The notes under the pieces are model-generated. The model was not told the origin of the DNA. It did no database searches and worked only from the letters and a program-made list of their open reading frames with translations. Source: Rhodospirillales bacterium (lineage in GTDB: Bacteria > Pseudomonadota > Alphaproteobacteria > Micavibrionales > Micavibrionaceae). Taken from it: DNA of 34,749 nt. Of this stretch, positions 14,351 to 22,738 are shown one piece after another; within the stretch, counting starts at the first letter, position 1; the number at the start of each line of letters is the position of its first letter. The stretch is taken from contig JACKIT010000011.1 of the NCBI GenBank assembly GCA_020638335.1, forward strand, positions 1-34,749, read 5' to 3'. Both the position numbers and the translations under genes were made by a program.

Positions 14351-14608
14351 CCGTTCGTTAAAATACGCAGCACCAGTTCGAATCCCATTTTTTTAATTCA
14401 GAACCTTTCATTTTCAATGAGTTGTTGCCCCTGCGACAAGGCGGCAACACAGGTCCGAATCCCAATTTTGCACAAAGCGCCCGCGCAGCTTAGCAGTCCC
14501 ACACAGCAAGCGGGCGCGTGTGAGAAATAGCCTGTGCCTTATGGATAAATCATCTTTAATGCGGTAATCTGCAAAAAGCCCCAAAACAGTAGTGATTTGA
14601 AAGCAGTA
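14351..14608. other. Non-coding left end of the element with hairpins and a repeated motif
   Basis: No gene is seen here. The stretch holds two near-copies of a motif around CGAATCCCA followed by T-rich sequence (near 14376 and 14456), a hairpin TGTTGCC/GGCAACA (14423-14429 with 14443-14449), and a larger hairpin GCGCCCGC/GCGGGCGC (14477-14484 with 14510-14517) with a 25-base loop. In the excised circle this region would directly follow the recombinase gene. It could hold an origin of replication, a promoter for the first cargo gene, or a terminator. Confidence 0.5.
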
Positions 14609-15364
14609 ATGAAAAACGAAGCTGTAAGCATATATGCCGACTATGATTATTGGTTTTCAAAGGATTTTTGGACTTTGGAAGAATGGGGTGTTCTGACTAT
14701 AGGCTTAGACCCCGATGTTGTTCTCGATCCAGACTTGCCCGAACACTACGAAAAAAATGTACCAGACGGTGAGATTTTATATCAATTTTGGCGTTATTCA
14801 GAAGAGTTTTGGGATTGGAGGGAAGCCGTCTTTGACTCAACGCGCCGCTTCTATGATTTTTGTTGTGCTTCGGAAATGGATGGCCTGTTGCAAAAAGCTG
14901 ACTTTGAAAAAGAAGGGCATAGCCGGGCTTTGGTAAGACCGATGGAGATTATCCAGTGGTGCGTGGATGAGAGCAGAGGTTTTCATTACAGGCTCACAGA
15001 GTATTTAGAGAAACAGGGCTTTGACTTTCGTTTTTCTGAAAACAGCAAAATTCTTAGCGAAATTAAGACATTTTCAAAACAAGATATATGGCCAATGCCA
15101 GCAGCCGCACGCTTAATTTTAGGCATTTCGCCGGAGGCAGGAAATAGATGGTTGCAGCATAGCCGTAACTATTACCGTCATCTTGACGCCAATTATACGC
15201 TTACGAAAAGGGACGAAGTTTACTATGTTTTAGAAACGGCATTGCAAAGCTGGAAGACAGGAAAATTGCCGTTTTTCAATGTTTATGGTGACGATCCAGA
15301 AGAAAATTATTACAGTGAAGAAGAATGTGGCGTAGAAGTTGAGGCAAGCGTATTCATAGATTAG
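14609..15364 (+). CDS. Hypothetical acidic protein of the element
   Basis: A 251-residue protein, soluble and rich in Asp, Glu, Trp and Tyr (for example YADYDYWFSKDFWTLEEWGVL near the start). I do not recognise a family. The start WTLEEWGVLTIGLDP recalls proteins found beside mobile-element regulators, and the middle part QDIWPMPAAARLILGISPEAG looks helical. The ending is highly acidic (EENYYSEEECGVEVE). A TTG four codons upstream is an alternative start. Its base composition is more AT-rich than the chromosomal genes before it, consistent with horizontal origin. It is followed after three bases by the next unknown gene, so the two are probably co-transcribed. Confidence 0.7.
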   Translation: MKNEAVSIYADYDYWFSKDFWTLEEWGVLTIGLDPDVVLDPDLPEHYEKNVPDGEILYQFWRYSEEFWDWREAVFDSTRRFYDFCCASEMDGLLQKADFEKEGHSRALVRPMEIIQWCVDESRGFHYRLTEYLEKQGFDFRFSENSKILSEIKTFSKQDIWPMPAAARLILGISPEAGNRWLQHSRNYYRHLDANYTLTKRDEVYYVLETALQSWKTGKLPFFNVYGDDPEENYYSEEECGVEVEASVFID

Positions 15365-15367
15365 GCA

Positions 15368-15664
15368 ATGAATAAGGGTTTTCAGCCACCAACGCAGCTT
15401 TTAGAAATGATGGGATTGCAAAAACCACAAAAAAGAACAAAACCCATGAATGGTAAATACGTGACGCCCTACATAGAGCTTATGTATGAAGCGATAGAGG
15501 CTCTTGAAATAACAAATGATAATCAGCCAGCAAAACAAACCATCGTTGAGTGGTTAAAAGAAAAGAACCCGAATTTATCCGGGCGTGAAATTGAGTATCT
15601 TGCGACTTTCGTTCGTACGCCAGACATGAAAAAAGGCGGTTTTTACAAAGGAAAATCCGAATAG
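15368..15664 (+). CDS. Hypothetical 98-residue protein of the element
   Basis: A small basic protein that I do not recognise. The central part (TPYIELMYEAIEALEITNDNQPAKQTIVEWLKEK) looks like a helix followed by a possible winged or helix-turn-helix-like unit (IVEWLKEKNPNLSGREIEYLATFVRTP), so it may bind DNA. It sits three bases after the acidic protein gene and is followed by an inverted-repeat region. A pair of an acidic protein and a small basic protein at an element end could be a regulator and its antagonist, but nothing in the sequence proves this. Confidence 0.65.
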   Translation: MNKGFQPPTQLLEMMGLQKPQKRTKPMNGKYVTPYIELMYEAIEALEITNDNQPAKQTIVEWLKEKNPNLSGREIEYLATFVRTPDMKKGGFYKGKSE

Positions 15665-15670
15665 CGCCTA

Positions 15671-15716
15671 TGGGTGACACCCGCTGTCACCCCATATAAC
15701 CGCCACCCTGTCACCG
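15671..15716. promoter_or_regulatory. Inverted and direct TGTCACC repeats before the SpoVG–Rep genes
   Basis: GGGTGACA (15672-15679) and TGTCACCC (15685-15692) form an 8-bp stem with loop CCCGC. A further TGTCACC follows at about 15709-15715, inside a second weaker hairpin (CCGC...GCGG). Three copies of one 7-base word in 45 bases upstream of a replication initiator suggest an iteron-like Rep site, an operator, or the terminator of the preceding gene pair. Confidence 0.5.
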
Positions 15717-15777
15717 TAGCGGCTTTCCAAAAAAACATAAAAACTCAATCCGTGCTTAACAATAAAGAACGCGGATC

Positions 15778-15960
15778 GTGGATTTAGACAGTTTTGCAAA
15801 AACATTGGAAACGCATTGCCCTGAACATCCTGTTTCAAGACAGGATGCGGCTGATGGCTTTCATAACCTGTCTGGTTTTATGTCCCTTCTGATCCGCGTC
15901 AATGAACGCGAACAAATTATCCCTACAAAACAAATAGGCCTCGACGATGAAAATCAGTGA
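15778..15960 (+). CDS. Small hypothetical protein upstream of SpoVG-like gene
   Basis: A 60-residue frame starting with GTG. The sequence (LDSFAKTLETHCPEHP, DAADGFHNLSGFMSLLIRVNEREQIIP) has the balance of a genuine short helical protein. It overlaps the start of the SpoVG-like gene by 14 bases, which suggests coupling. There is no recognisable domain and no strong ribosome-binding site. A control role beside a replication gene is conceivable but unproven. Confidence 0.5.
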   Translation: MDLDSFAKTLETHCPEHPVSRQDAADGFHNLSGFMSLLIRVNEREQIIPTKQIGLDDENQ

Positions 15961-16246
15961 AGTCAATATCATCCTGATAAAGCCGCGTAACGGCCTGATC
16001 GGTTTTGCCTCGCTGGTCATCAATGACGCCCTGTATCTGGGCAGTATCGGCATACACCAAAAGCTGAACGGCAACGGATACCGCCTGACCTATCCCACGA
16101 AAAAGACCGGCACGAACAACATGGATATTTTCCATCCCATAAACCGCGAAGCTGGAAAAGCCATAGAAACCGCCATTTTAACGAAGCTGAACGATGTAAT
16201 GAACAGGCTTGATGATGTTGGATACGATTGCGATTACGCTACCTGA
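15947..16246 (+). CDS. SpoVG-family protein
   Basis: A 99-residue protein matching the SpoVG fold: ISEVNIILIKPRNGLIGFASLVINDALYLGSIGIHQKLNGNGYRLTYPTKK, then the conserved FHPINREAGKAIETAIL, which corresponds to the HPI-x6-I-x3-VL end of SpoVG. SpoVG is a small nucleic-acid-binding regulator in Firmicutes, and homologues are found on many plasmids and phage-like elements beside replication genes. Here it overlaps both the small upstream ORF and the Rep gene, so it is likely made together with Rep and may regulate replication or element gene expression. The Firmicute-style name should not be taken to imply sporulation. Confidence 0.8.
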   Translation: MKISEVNIILIKPRNGLIGFASLVINDALYLGSIGIHQKLNGNGYRLTYPTKKTGTNNMDIFHPINREAGKAIETAILTKLNDVMNRLDDVGYDCDYAT

Positions 16247-17330
16247 AAAAGACTTCCGCATAAAGTACCCTGATCGGTTCAATCCGAACGCCGGTGCAGT
16301 GTTCAATCCTGTGTTCGGCGATACCGGCCTGATAAAGGCCATATATAACCCCACGAAGGCAGAAAAGACCAGAGGGTACAAGCCGCGCCTGACGCTGATG
16401 AAAAGGCCCTATACGGAACGCGCCCGCGCAATCTGGCTTAAAATCGAATTTTCTGCACCGAAGTTGATTTTCGGCAATAACTTTGAAGAATTGCAGAGCA
16501 ATGATCTGGAAGCCGTTTTAACCGCGTTGCACCAGGCGCTAACGGACATGGGTATTGAAACCGCTTATGAAGCTCTGCGCAGCGCCAGAGTCAGCGCCAT
16601 TCATTACAGCAAGAATATTTTACTGGAACGCGCCACGCCCTGTTTTTTGCTGATACAGGCACTGGAAAAACTGGATTTGACCCAGACCGATTTTCGCAAT
16701 GGCGGGCAAATGGTCAAATATCACGCCAGCACCTATGAAATTGCGCTTTACGATAAGGTCAAGGATTTGGAACAGGCCAGCAAGTATGGCGACAAGCGCG
16801 GCATTGAAACGGATTACGGCTGTATGGACGATCTGTTTGCTGACAAGCGCAAACCGGAAGTCCTGCGCTTTGAAGCGCGGTTGACAAGCAGAAAGATCAA
16901 GCCGTTGTTCAAAACCCTGGGATTTACACAAGACTGCACCCTGAACGACCTGTTCAATGCCAGCCTCTCCCGCGCCGTCTTGCTGCATTATTGGCAGACC
17001 ATCACAAACGGGCTGTATCTGATGAACATCGACACCAAAGATATAGAACGCCTTGTTCATGCCATCCGTGCTGCCTTCCCGAAAAAGCGCCCCGGCAAGA
17101 TCATGGAACTGATCGGCTTTATCGCCGTCTGCCAGAATTTAGGCGTTCGCGGGGCAAGGCTGGCGCTGGGCCTGAAAAATCATCAGTGGTACAGGCTGAA
17201 AGCCGACACGAAAGTTTTGGAAAATAGTAAAACCTGCCCTCGCTTTTTGATCCTGAACGGGATAAAACAACAATTAGAAGAGTTTATCCCGCTGGAACGG
17301 CAGGATATTGTAATTGAAGGACTGATTTAA
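16212..17330 (+). CDS. Rolling-circle replication initiator, phage/plasmid gpII/X type
   Basis: A 372-residue protein resembling the filamentous-phage and plasmid replication proteins of the II/X family, which nick a double-strand origin and start rolling-circle synthesis. Visible features are LDTIAITLPEKDF at the start, the strand RVSAIHYSKNI, the motif YHASTYEIALYDKVKDLEQ with candidate catalytic Tyr residues, and VLRFEARLTSRKI, the usual conserved strand of the family. ATG codons at 16212 and 16215 are both possible. The gene overlaps the SpoVG-like gene by 35 bases at its 5' end, and its stop overlaps the next start (TAATG). It suggests the element can replicate when excised. Confidence 0.75.
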   Translation: MMLDTIAITLPEKDFRIKYPDRFNPNAGAVFNPVFGDTGLIKAIYNPTKAEKTRGYKPRLTLMKRPYTERARAIWLKIEFSAPKLIFGNNFEELQSNDLEAVLTALHQALTDMGIETAYEALRSARVSAIHYSKNILLERATPCFLLIQALEKLDLTQTDFRNGGQMVKYHASTYEIALYDKVKDLEQASKYGDKRGIETDYGCMDDLFADKRKPEVLRFEARLTSRKIKPLFKTLGFTQDCTLNDLFNASLSRAVLLHYWQTITNGLYLMNIDTKDIERLVHAIRAAFPKKRPGKIMELIGFIAVCQNLGVRGARLALGLKNHQWYRLKADTKVLENSKTCPRFLILNGIKQQLEEFIPLERQDIVIEGLI

Positions 17331-18217
17331 TGAGCGCCGCAAAACAAACATACATTAAGCCAAAACGTATCTTTCTTAAAAACGATCCCAGTTTTAATGA
17401 AAAATGGGTGCAATCCCTGATCGCAGAAGACCCTTCAATTTTAGGGCTTGGCGAACTTGTACTAAGGGACAAAGAGCGCATACAGCCCCGTGCCGGAAGA
17501 CTTGACCTATTGCTACAAGACCCAGACACACAACGGCGTTATGAAGTTGAATTACAGCTTGGAGCCACAGACGAAGCTCATATTATCCGTACCATTGAAT
17601 ACTGGGACATTGAACGCAAACGCTATCCGCAATATGACCACTGTGCCGTTATCGTGGCCGAAGACATTACAAGCCGTTTCTTGAATGTCGTTTCTCTGTT
17701 TAACGGTACAATTCCCCTAATTGCCATTCAAATGCAAGCGTTACAGATAGGCGACCACACGACTTTGGTATTTACAACCGTAATGGATGAATTAACGCGT
17801 GGCCTTGTAGATGAAGACGAAGATGCAGAAGCTGCGCCGACAGACCGGGCCTATTGGGAACAAAGAGCAACAAAGGCTACTTTGGCTATGACCGATCAAA
17901 TGCTGGAATTATTGCGTGAATTTGATCCGACATTGAACCTGAAATACAACAAATTCTATATCGGACTTGAAAAGGACGGCCAGCCTTATAATTTTGTCGC
18001 TTTCAGACCGAAGAAAAGCCAGCTTAATTTTGAACTTAAACTGCCTAAGACGGAAGAAAACGACAACCTTATTGATAATGCGGGGCTTGATACGCTCGAA
18101 TACGCGAAAAGATGGGGAATATACCGCCTAAGACTGACAAAAGACGATATAAAAGCAAAAGCAGACGTTTTGAGAGAATTGTCAAGGCTGGCGTATGATA
18201 GAAGGGCGAGCCTATAA
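17330..18217 (+). CDS. Putative PD-(D/E)XK-like nuclease-fold protein
   Basis: A 295-residue protein. I have seen similar proteins only as unnamed bacterial hypotheticals. The N-terminal 130 residues look like a restriction-endonuclease fold: GRLDLLLQDPDTQRRYEVELQLG gives an Asp followed after about 15 residues by E-V-E-L-Q. The second acidic pair replaces the usual E-x-K with E-x-E and no Lys. Then come HIIRTIEYWDIERKRYP and YDHCAVIVAEDITSRF, and FNGTIPLIAIQMQAL, which recall the NucS-like strand order. The C-terminal half (from about residue 180) seems a separate domain with LNFELKLPK and EYAKRWGIYRLRL. The start and stop overlap Rep and RhuM by single bases. Whether it cuts DNA or only binds it is open. 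Confidence 0.6.
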   Translation: MSAAKQTYIKPKRIFLKNDPSFNEKWVQSLIAEDPSILGLGELVLRDKERIQPRAGRLDLLLQDPDTQRRYEVELQLGATDEAHIIRTIEYWDIERKRYPQYDHCAVIVAEDITSRFLNVVSLFNGTIPLIAIQMQALQIGDHTTLVFTTVMDELTRGLVDEDEDAEAAPTDRAYWEQRATKATLAMTDQMLELLREFDPTLNLKYNKFYIGLEKDGQPYNFVAFRPKKSQLNFELKLPKTEENDNLIDNAGLDTLEYAKRWGIYRLRLTKDDIKAKADVLRELSRLAYDRRASL

Positions 18218-19218
18218 TGAGCGAACAATCCGAAATTCTGATCTATCAGACAGAAGACGGCGAAACCAGAATCCAGACCCTGTTAAAAGACGAAACGGTC
18301 TGGCTTTCACAGGCGCAAATGGCCGAACTTTTTGATAAGACCACGCCGACGATCAATGAACATATCAAGAATATATTCGACGAAGGGGAATTGTCAGAAG
18401 AGTCAACTATTAGGAATTTCCGAATAGTTCAAACCGAAGGAAAACGGGAAGTTTCCCGCGATGTTAACTTTTATAATCTGGATGTAATCATATCCGTTGG
18501 CTACCGGGTTAAATCCCATCGCGGCACACAATTCCGACAATGGGCAACCCAGCGCCTGAAAGAATATATTGTAAAAGGCTTTGTGCTGGATGATGAGCGG
18601 CTGGAACGCGGTTCTGATTACGATTATTTCGATGAACTTGTCGAGCGCGTTCGCGCCATTCGTGCATCCGAACGGCGTTTTTACCAGAAGATCACGGATA
18701 TTTATGCGACCAGTATTGATTACGATCCCGATCATGAAATAACGCAGGAATTTTTTGCAACCGTGCAGAACAAATTTCATTTCGCCATACATGGCCATAC
18801 GGCGGCGGAAATGATTATTGAGCGGGCGGATGCCAATCACCCCCTGATGGGCTTGACCAGCTTCAAAGGTGAAAAAATAAGGCAGTCCGATGTGACCATT
18901 GCCAAAAACTACCTGTCCGAAGATGAGCTAAAATCCATGAACCGAATCGTCGATCAATATCTGTCTTTCGCCGAAGAGCAGGCCGCGCAGCGCAAACCCA
19001 TGCACATGAAAGACTGGATCACAAAATTGCACGGCTTTCTGGAACTGAACGACCGTTCAATCCTGCAAAACGCCGGAACTGTATCCAAGGCGCAGGCCGA
19101 GAAAAAAGCCAAAGCGGAGTACAAAAAATATCTGAAAATTCAGGATCAAAGAACAGTCAGCGATTTCGACAAAACCGTAAAGAAAAAAATCGGCAAAGCC
19201 AAAAAGAAGAAAGATTGA
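18217..19218 (+). CDS. RhuM-family protein
   Basis: A 333-residue member of the virulence-RhuM family. The N-terminus has a helix-turn-helix-like segment (VWLSQAQMAELFDKTTPTINEHIKNIF) followed by NFRIVQTEGKREVSRDVNFYNLDVIISVGYRVKS and FRQWATQRLKEYIVKGFVLDDERL, the family's core. The C-terminal half contains DYFDELVERVRAIRASERRFYQKITDIYATS, typical of RhuM, and ends in a Lys-rich tail (KKKIGKAKKKKD) that may bind nucleic acid. RhuM genes are frequent passengers of restriction-modification loci. Their function is not known. Here it lies between the nuclease-fold gene and the ISP-like enzyme with single-base overlap, so it belongs to the same transcription unit. Confidence 0.9.
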   Translation: MSEQSEILIYQTEDGETRIQTLLKDETVWLSQAQMAELFDKTTPTINEHIKNIFDEGELSEESTIRNFRIVQTEGKREVSRDVNFYNLDVIISVGYRVKSHRGTQFRQWATQRLKEYIVKGFVLDDERLERGSDYDYFDELVERVRAIRASERRFYQKITDIYATSIDYDPDHEITQEFFATVQNKFHFAIHGHTAAEMIIERADANHPLMGLTSFKGEKIRQSDVTIAKNYLSEDELKSMNRIVDQYLSFAEEQAAQRKPMHMKDWITKLHGFLELNDRSILQNAGTVSKAQAEKKAKAEYKKYLKIQDQRTVSDFDKTVKKKIGKAKKKKD

Positions 19219-19220
19219 TC

Positions 19221-22200
19221 ATGCCGATTCAGGAATACCTAAATCAGGTTCAAACCAAGTGGCAAACTGGCGTAGCGCGCGAACATGCCTATCGCCCGGT
19301 TCTGGAAGACCTGATAAAGAAAATCCTGCCCGATCTGACAGCCCTGAACGACCCGGCCCGTATCCATGTCGGCACACTGGATTTTATCATCCGGCGCAGG
19401 GAAATTGACGTTGGCTATATCGAGGCCAAAGACCTGAATATCAACCTGAACAAGGTTGAAAAGTCCGAACAGCTTAAACGATACCTTGATCTGGACAATC
19501 TGATCCTGACCGATTATTTGGAATTTCGTTTTTACCGCGAAGGCGAAAAGGTTGATAGCGTCCGCATAGGCGATGCCCTGATGGGGCAAATACAGCCGCG
19601 ACCGGAAAATTTTGATAAACTCAAAGCCCTTCTGGAAGAATTTGGCGCGTTCAAGGGGCAGACCATCCGGTCGTCGCAAAAACTCGCCGAAATGATGGCG
19701 CGGAAAGCCCGCCTTATGCGCGAAGTGTTCCATGAAGCCCTGAAACGTGATGAACCCAGTTCCCTGAAAGACCAGTGCAAAGCCTTTCATGACATTTTGA
19801 TGCATGATATGACGCGCAAGCAATTCGCCGATATTTACGCGCAAACGATCACTTACGGCCTGTTTACGGCTCGCCTGCATGATCCCACGATGGAAGATTT
19901 TTCACGCGCCGAAGCGCAAGGGCTGATCCCCAAAAGCAACCCCTTCCTGCGCCAGCTTTTCCATTATGTGACCGGTCCCGATCTGGACAGCCGCGTGGTC
20001 TGGATTGTCGATGATCTGTGCAACCTGTTTCAGGCCACGAACGTCCGCAAGATTTTTGAAGATTACGGCAAAAGCACGCGCCAAACCGATCCCGTCCTGC
20101 ATTTCTATGAAACCTTCCTTGGCAAGTATGATAAGAATATCAAGGATATGCGCGGCGTCTGGTTTACGCCGGAACCCGTTGTGCATTTTATCGTCCGGGC
20201 GATTGACGATGTGCTGAAAACCCATTTCGGGGTTAAGGACGGCATAGCCGATAATTCAAAGATCGAAATTGATGTTGAAACGGATGTGATCCAGCGCGGC
20301 AAGCGCGTCAAGGAAAAACAGGCAGTGCATAAGGTTCAGCTTCTGGACGTTGCCACCGGCACAGGGACGTTTCTGGCCGAAGTGGTCAAACAGATTTATC
20401 CGCGCTTTGATGGTATGGAAGGAATCTGGAACAGCTATATCGAAAACGACCTTCTGCCCCGGATGCACGGCTTTGAATTGCTGATGGCCAGCTACGCCAT
20501 GTGTCACATGAAGCTGGATTTGCTTTTATCGGAAATGGGCTATACGCCGTCCAATCCCGACAAACCCCCGCGTGTATCCGTGTACCTGACAAATTCGCTG
20601 GAAGAGCACCACCCGGATGCCGATACGCTCTTTGCGTCATGGCTGTCCCGCGAAGCCAACGAAGCCAGCCGGATCAAACGCGATATGCCGATCATGGTTG
20701 CTTTTGGAAACCCGCCCTATAGCGGCATATCCTCAAACATGAATAGCTGGATCGCCAAAAACAAGATCGAGGATTACAAATATGTCGATGGTGTTCATTT
20801 CGGGGAACGCAAACACTGGCTGAATGATGATTATGTGCAGTTCATCCGCCTTGGGGAACACTACATTGAGAAAAACGGCGAAGGGGTTCTGGCGTACATC
20901 AGCAATCGTTACTATGTCGAAAACCCTACGTTTCGTGGGATGCGTTGGCATTTACTGAATACCTTCGATGATATTTATATTCTGGATTTACACGGTCAAT
21001 CAGGCATTGATGCGCCCGATGGATCAGCCGATGTGAATGTATTTGATATTGAAAAAGGCGTCGCAATTATCATCGCAGTAAAGAATAAAACAAAAGGCCG
21101 CAAAAAACTGGCAAATGTCCATTACCATGAATTATGGGGTAAACGCGCAGATAAATATACTTTTTTGAATGATAGCAATCTGGAATCCGTTTCATGGAAA
21201 AAACTTGATACCCGCGAGCCTTATTATTTCTTCATTCCGAAAACCTACAAAAACATAGAAGAATTTAATCAAGGCTTTCCGCTTAATAAATTCTTTTCAG
21301 TGAACGTAACGGGGATTGTGACCATGGGTGATGGCTTTGCAATTTCTGACACAAAAGCAGAAATGAAAGACAGGCTATTTTGGCTAAAAAACAACGATAT
21401 AAATGAAGCTGCATTTCGACAAAAATATAGCGTAGGAAAAAATTATCCGTCATGGATCACAGGAAATAGAAATAAAATTAATTTCACAGAAGAAAAAATT
21501 ACAAAGATTACTTATCGACCATTCGACGATAGGTATACATATTTTGATAACGATGTTATTTGGCGTTGGCGTGAAGAAGTTATGAAACACATGCTAAAAG
21601 AAGATAACATTGGTCTTGTGGTATGCCGTCAATGCATAAGTGCTGAATGGTCACATGTGTTTATCACAAATATTTTGGCAGACGATTCCTATGTCTCAAA
21701 TAAGTCAAAAGAACGTGGATATGTAATGCCTCTATACCGCTACGAAGCGGTGATGGGTGATGTGGAACAGAAAGTCCCGAATTTCGACCAAGCCATATAC
21801 GCCAAAATCAAGGACGCCGTTCCCGATGTAACGCCGGAAAGCCTGTTCGATTACATTTACGCCGTGCTGCACGCGCCCGCTTACCGGGAACGCTACGCCG
21901 AGTTTTTGAAGTCCGATTTTCCGCGTATTCCCTACCCCGACGATCCCGCAACCTTCCATGCGCTGGCCGAAAAGGGCGCGGCGATCCGCGAACTGCACTT
22001 GCTGGAAAGCCCCTTGCTGGACGATACCGGCGTGACCTATCCCGTATCCGGCAATAACGAAGTGGATACCATCGGCAAGAACAGCTTTAAGGACGGCAAA
22101 GTCTATATCAACAAAGACCAGTATTTTGACGGCGTATCGGAAACGGCTTGGAACTTCTATATCGGCGGTTATCAACCCGCGCAGAAATGGCTGAAAGACC

Positions 22201-22328
22201 GTAAAGATCGGACGCTAAACATGGATGACATTCAACACTACCGCAAAATCATCAAAGCCCTGCATGAAACCGACCGGATCATGCACGAAATTGACCAGAT
22301 CGACTTTTTACCGAAGGGTAAAAAATGA
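19221..22328 (+). CDS. Type ISP-like single-chain restriction-modification enzyme (no helicase domain seen)
   Basis: A 1035-residue protein with nuclease and N6-adenine methyltransferase parts in one chain. The N-terminal nuclease shows D54 (GTLDFII) and E68-A-K70 (YIEAKDL), a proper PD-(D/E)XK site. A helical coupler follows (about 130-340). The methyltransferase has motif I as LDVATGTGTFLAE near residue 375 and motif IV as N497-P-P-Y500. The remaining residues form the target-recognition part, and the C-terminal end resembles Type ISP enzymes (LNMDDIQHYRKIIKAL). The SF2 helicase block of LlaGI-type enzymes is absent, so it may act as a Type IIG-like enzyme or need a partner. Bases near 21060-21740 look more AT-rich than the rest. 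It starts three bases after rhuM. Confidence 0.87.
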   Translation: MPIQEYLNQVQTKWQTGVAREHAYRPVLEDLIKKILPDLTALNDPARIHVGTLDFIIRRREIDVGYIEAKDLNINLNKVEKSEQLKRYLDLDNLILTDYLEFRFYREGEKVDSVRIGDALMGQIQPRPENFDKLKALLEEFGAFKGQTIRSSQKLAEMMARKARLMREVFHEALKRDEPSSLKDQCKAFHDILMHDMTRKQFADIYAQTITYGLFTARLHDPTMEDFSRAEAQGLIPKSNPFLRQLFHYVTGPDLDSRVVWIVDDLCNLFQATNVRKIFEDYGKSTRQTDPVLHFYETFLGKYDKNIKDMRGVWFTPEPVVHFIVRAIDDVLKTHFGVKDGIADNSKIEIDVETDVIQRGKRVKEKQAVHKVQLLDVATGTGTFLAEVVKQIYPRFDGMEGIWNSYIENDLLPRMHGFELLMASYAMCHMKLDLLLSEMGYTPSNPDKPPRVSVYLTNSLEEHHPDADTLFASWLSREANEASRIKRDMPIMVAFGNPPYSGISSNMNSWIAKNKIEDYKYVDGVHFGERKHWLNDDYVQFIRLGEHYIEKNGEGVLAYISNRYYVENPTFRGMRWHLLNTFDDIYILDLHGQSGIDAPDGSADVNVFDIEKGVAIIIAVKNKTKGRKKLANVHYHELWGKRADKYTFLNDSNLESVSWKKLDTREPYYFFIPKTYKNIEEFNQGFPLNKFFSVNVTGIVTMGDGFAISDTKAEMKDRLFWLKNNDINEAAFRQKYSVGKNYPSWITGNRNKINFTEEKITKITYRPFDDRYTYFDNDVIWRWREEVMKHMLKEDNIGLVVCRQCISAEWSHVFITNILADDSYVSNKSKERGYVMPLYRYEAVMGDVEQKVPNFDQAIYAKIKDAVPDVTPESLFDYIYAVLHAPAYRERYAEFLKSDFPRIPYPDDPATFHALAEKGAAIRELHLLESPLLDDTGVTYPVSGNNEVDTIGKNSFKDGKVYINKDQYFDGVSETAWNFYIGGYQPAQKWLKDRKDRTLNMDDIQHYRKIIKALHETDRIMHEIDQIDFLPKGKK

Positions 22329-22738
22329 CAATATCTAAAGATGAATTAGTTAGCAAAGTTTGGGATTGGGTGAAAAAACCAATCAACATAGCTTTGATGT
22401 TGTCTGTGCTAAATGTAATGATTTTATTCGGCTTCATGCTTTGGCTCAATGGCTTTGAGTGTTCTGAAAACGTGGACGTTTACGACCTTCTTGGTTTCGG
22501 GCTAACGTTAGTCCAAATGGTTATTATGGCAGCAGGTGTCGTTCTCGCTGGGCTAGGATTCATTGGATATGGTACAATGAAAGAAATGATAAATTACAAA
22601 GTTGATATGAAAGTCGAAGAAATAAGAACAGAGCTAGACCTCAAAAAGGTTAGTAAAAACACAGCGTTTTCTGCCGGGGACATTCCAGAAATTCGCAACC
22701 CGGAACCAGAAAACGAGCAAGGGGCGAATGATGAATAA
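22325..22738 (+). CDS. Small two-TM membrane protein of the element
   Basis: A 137-residue protein with two hydrophobic helices (about residues 20-42, INIALMLSVLNVMILFGFML, and 57-82, GLTLVQMVIMAAGVVLAGLG). They are joined by a short loop with one Cys, and a charged cytoplasmic tail follows (KVDMKVEEIRTELDLKKVSK) that may form a short coiled coil. I do not recognise it. It overlaps the stop of the ISP-like gene by four bases (ATGA), and its own end overlaps the ImmA gene. The position between R-M and a metallopeptidase raises the idea of a membrane effector that the peptidase controls, which is inference only. Confidence 0.65.
   Translation: MTISKDELVSKVWDWVKKPINIALMLSVLNVMILFGFMLWLNGFECSENVDVYDLLGFGLTLVQMVIMAAGVVLAGLGFIGYGTMKEMINYKVDMKVEEIRTELDLKKVSKNTAFSAGDIPEIRNPEPENEQGANDE

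Noticed and set aside
14368..14395. A T-loop-like GTTCGAATCCC motif, suggesting a tRNA 3' end at the element's left side.
   Set aside because: The five-base stem around the loop does not pair, and no acceptor or anticodon arm is found upstream. The true attachment site is the 11-bp repeat in the Rap1a-like gene.
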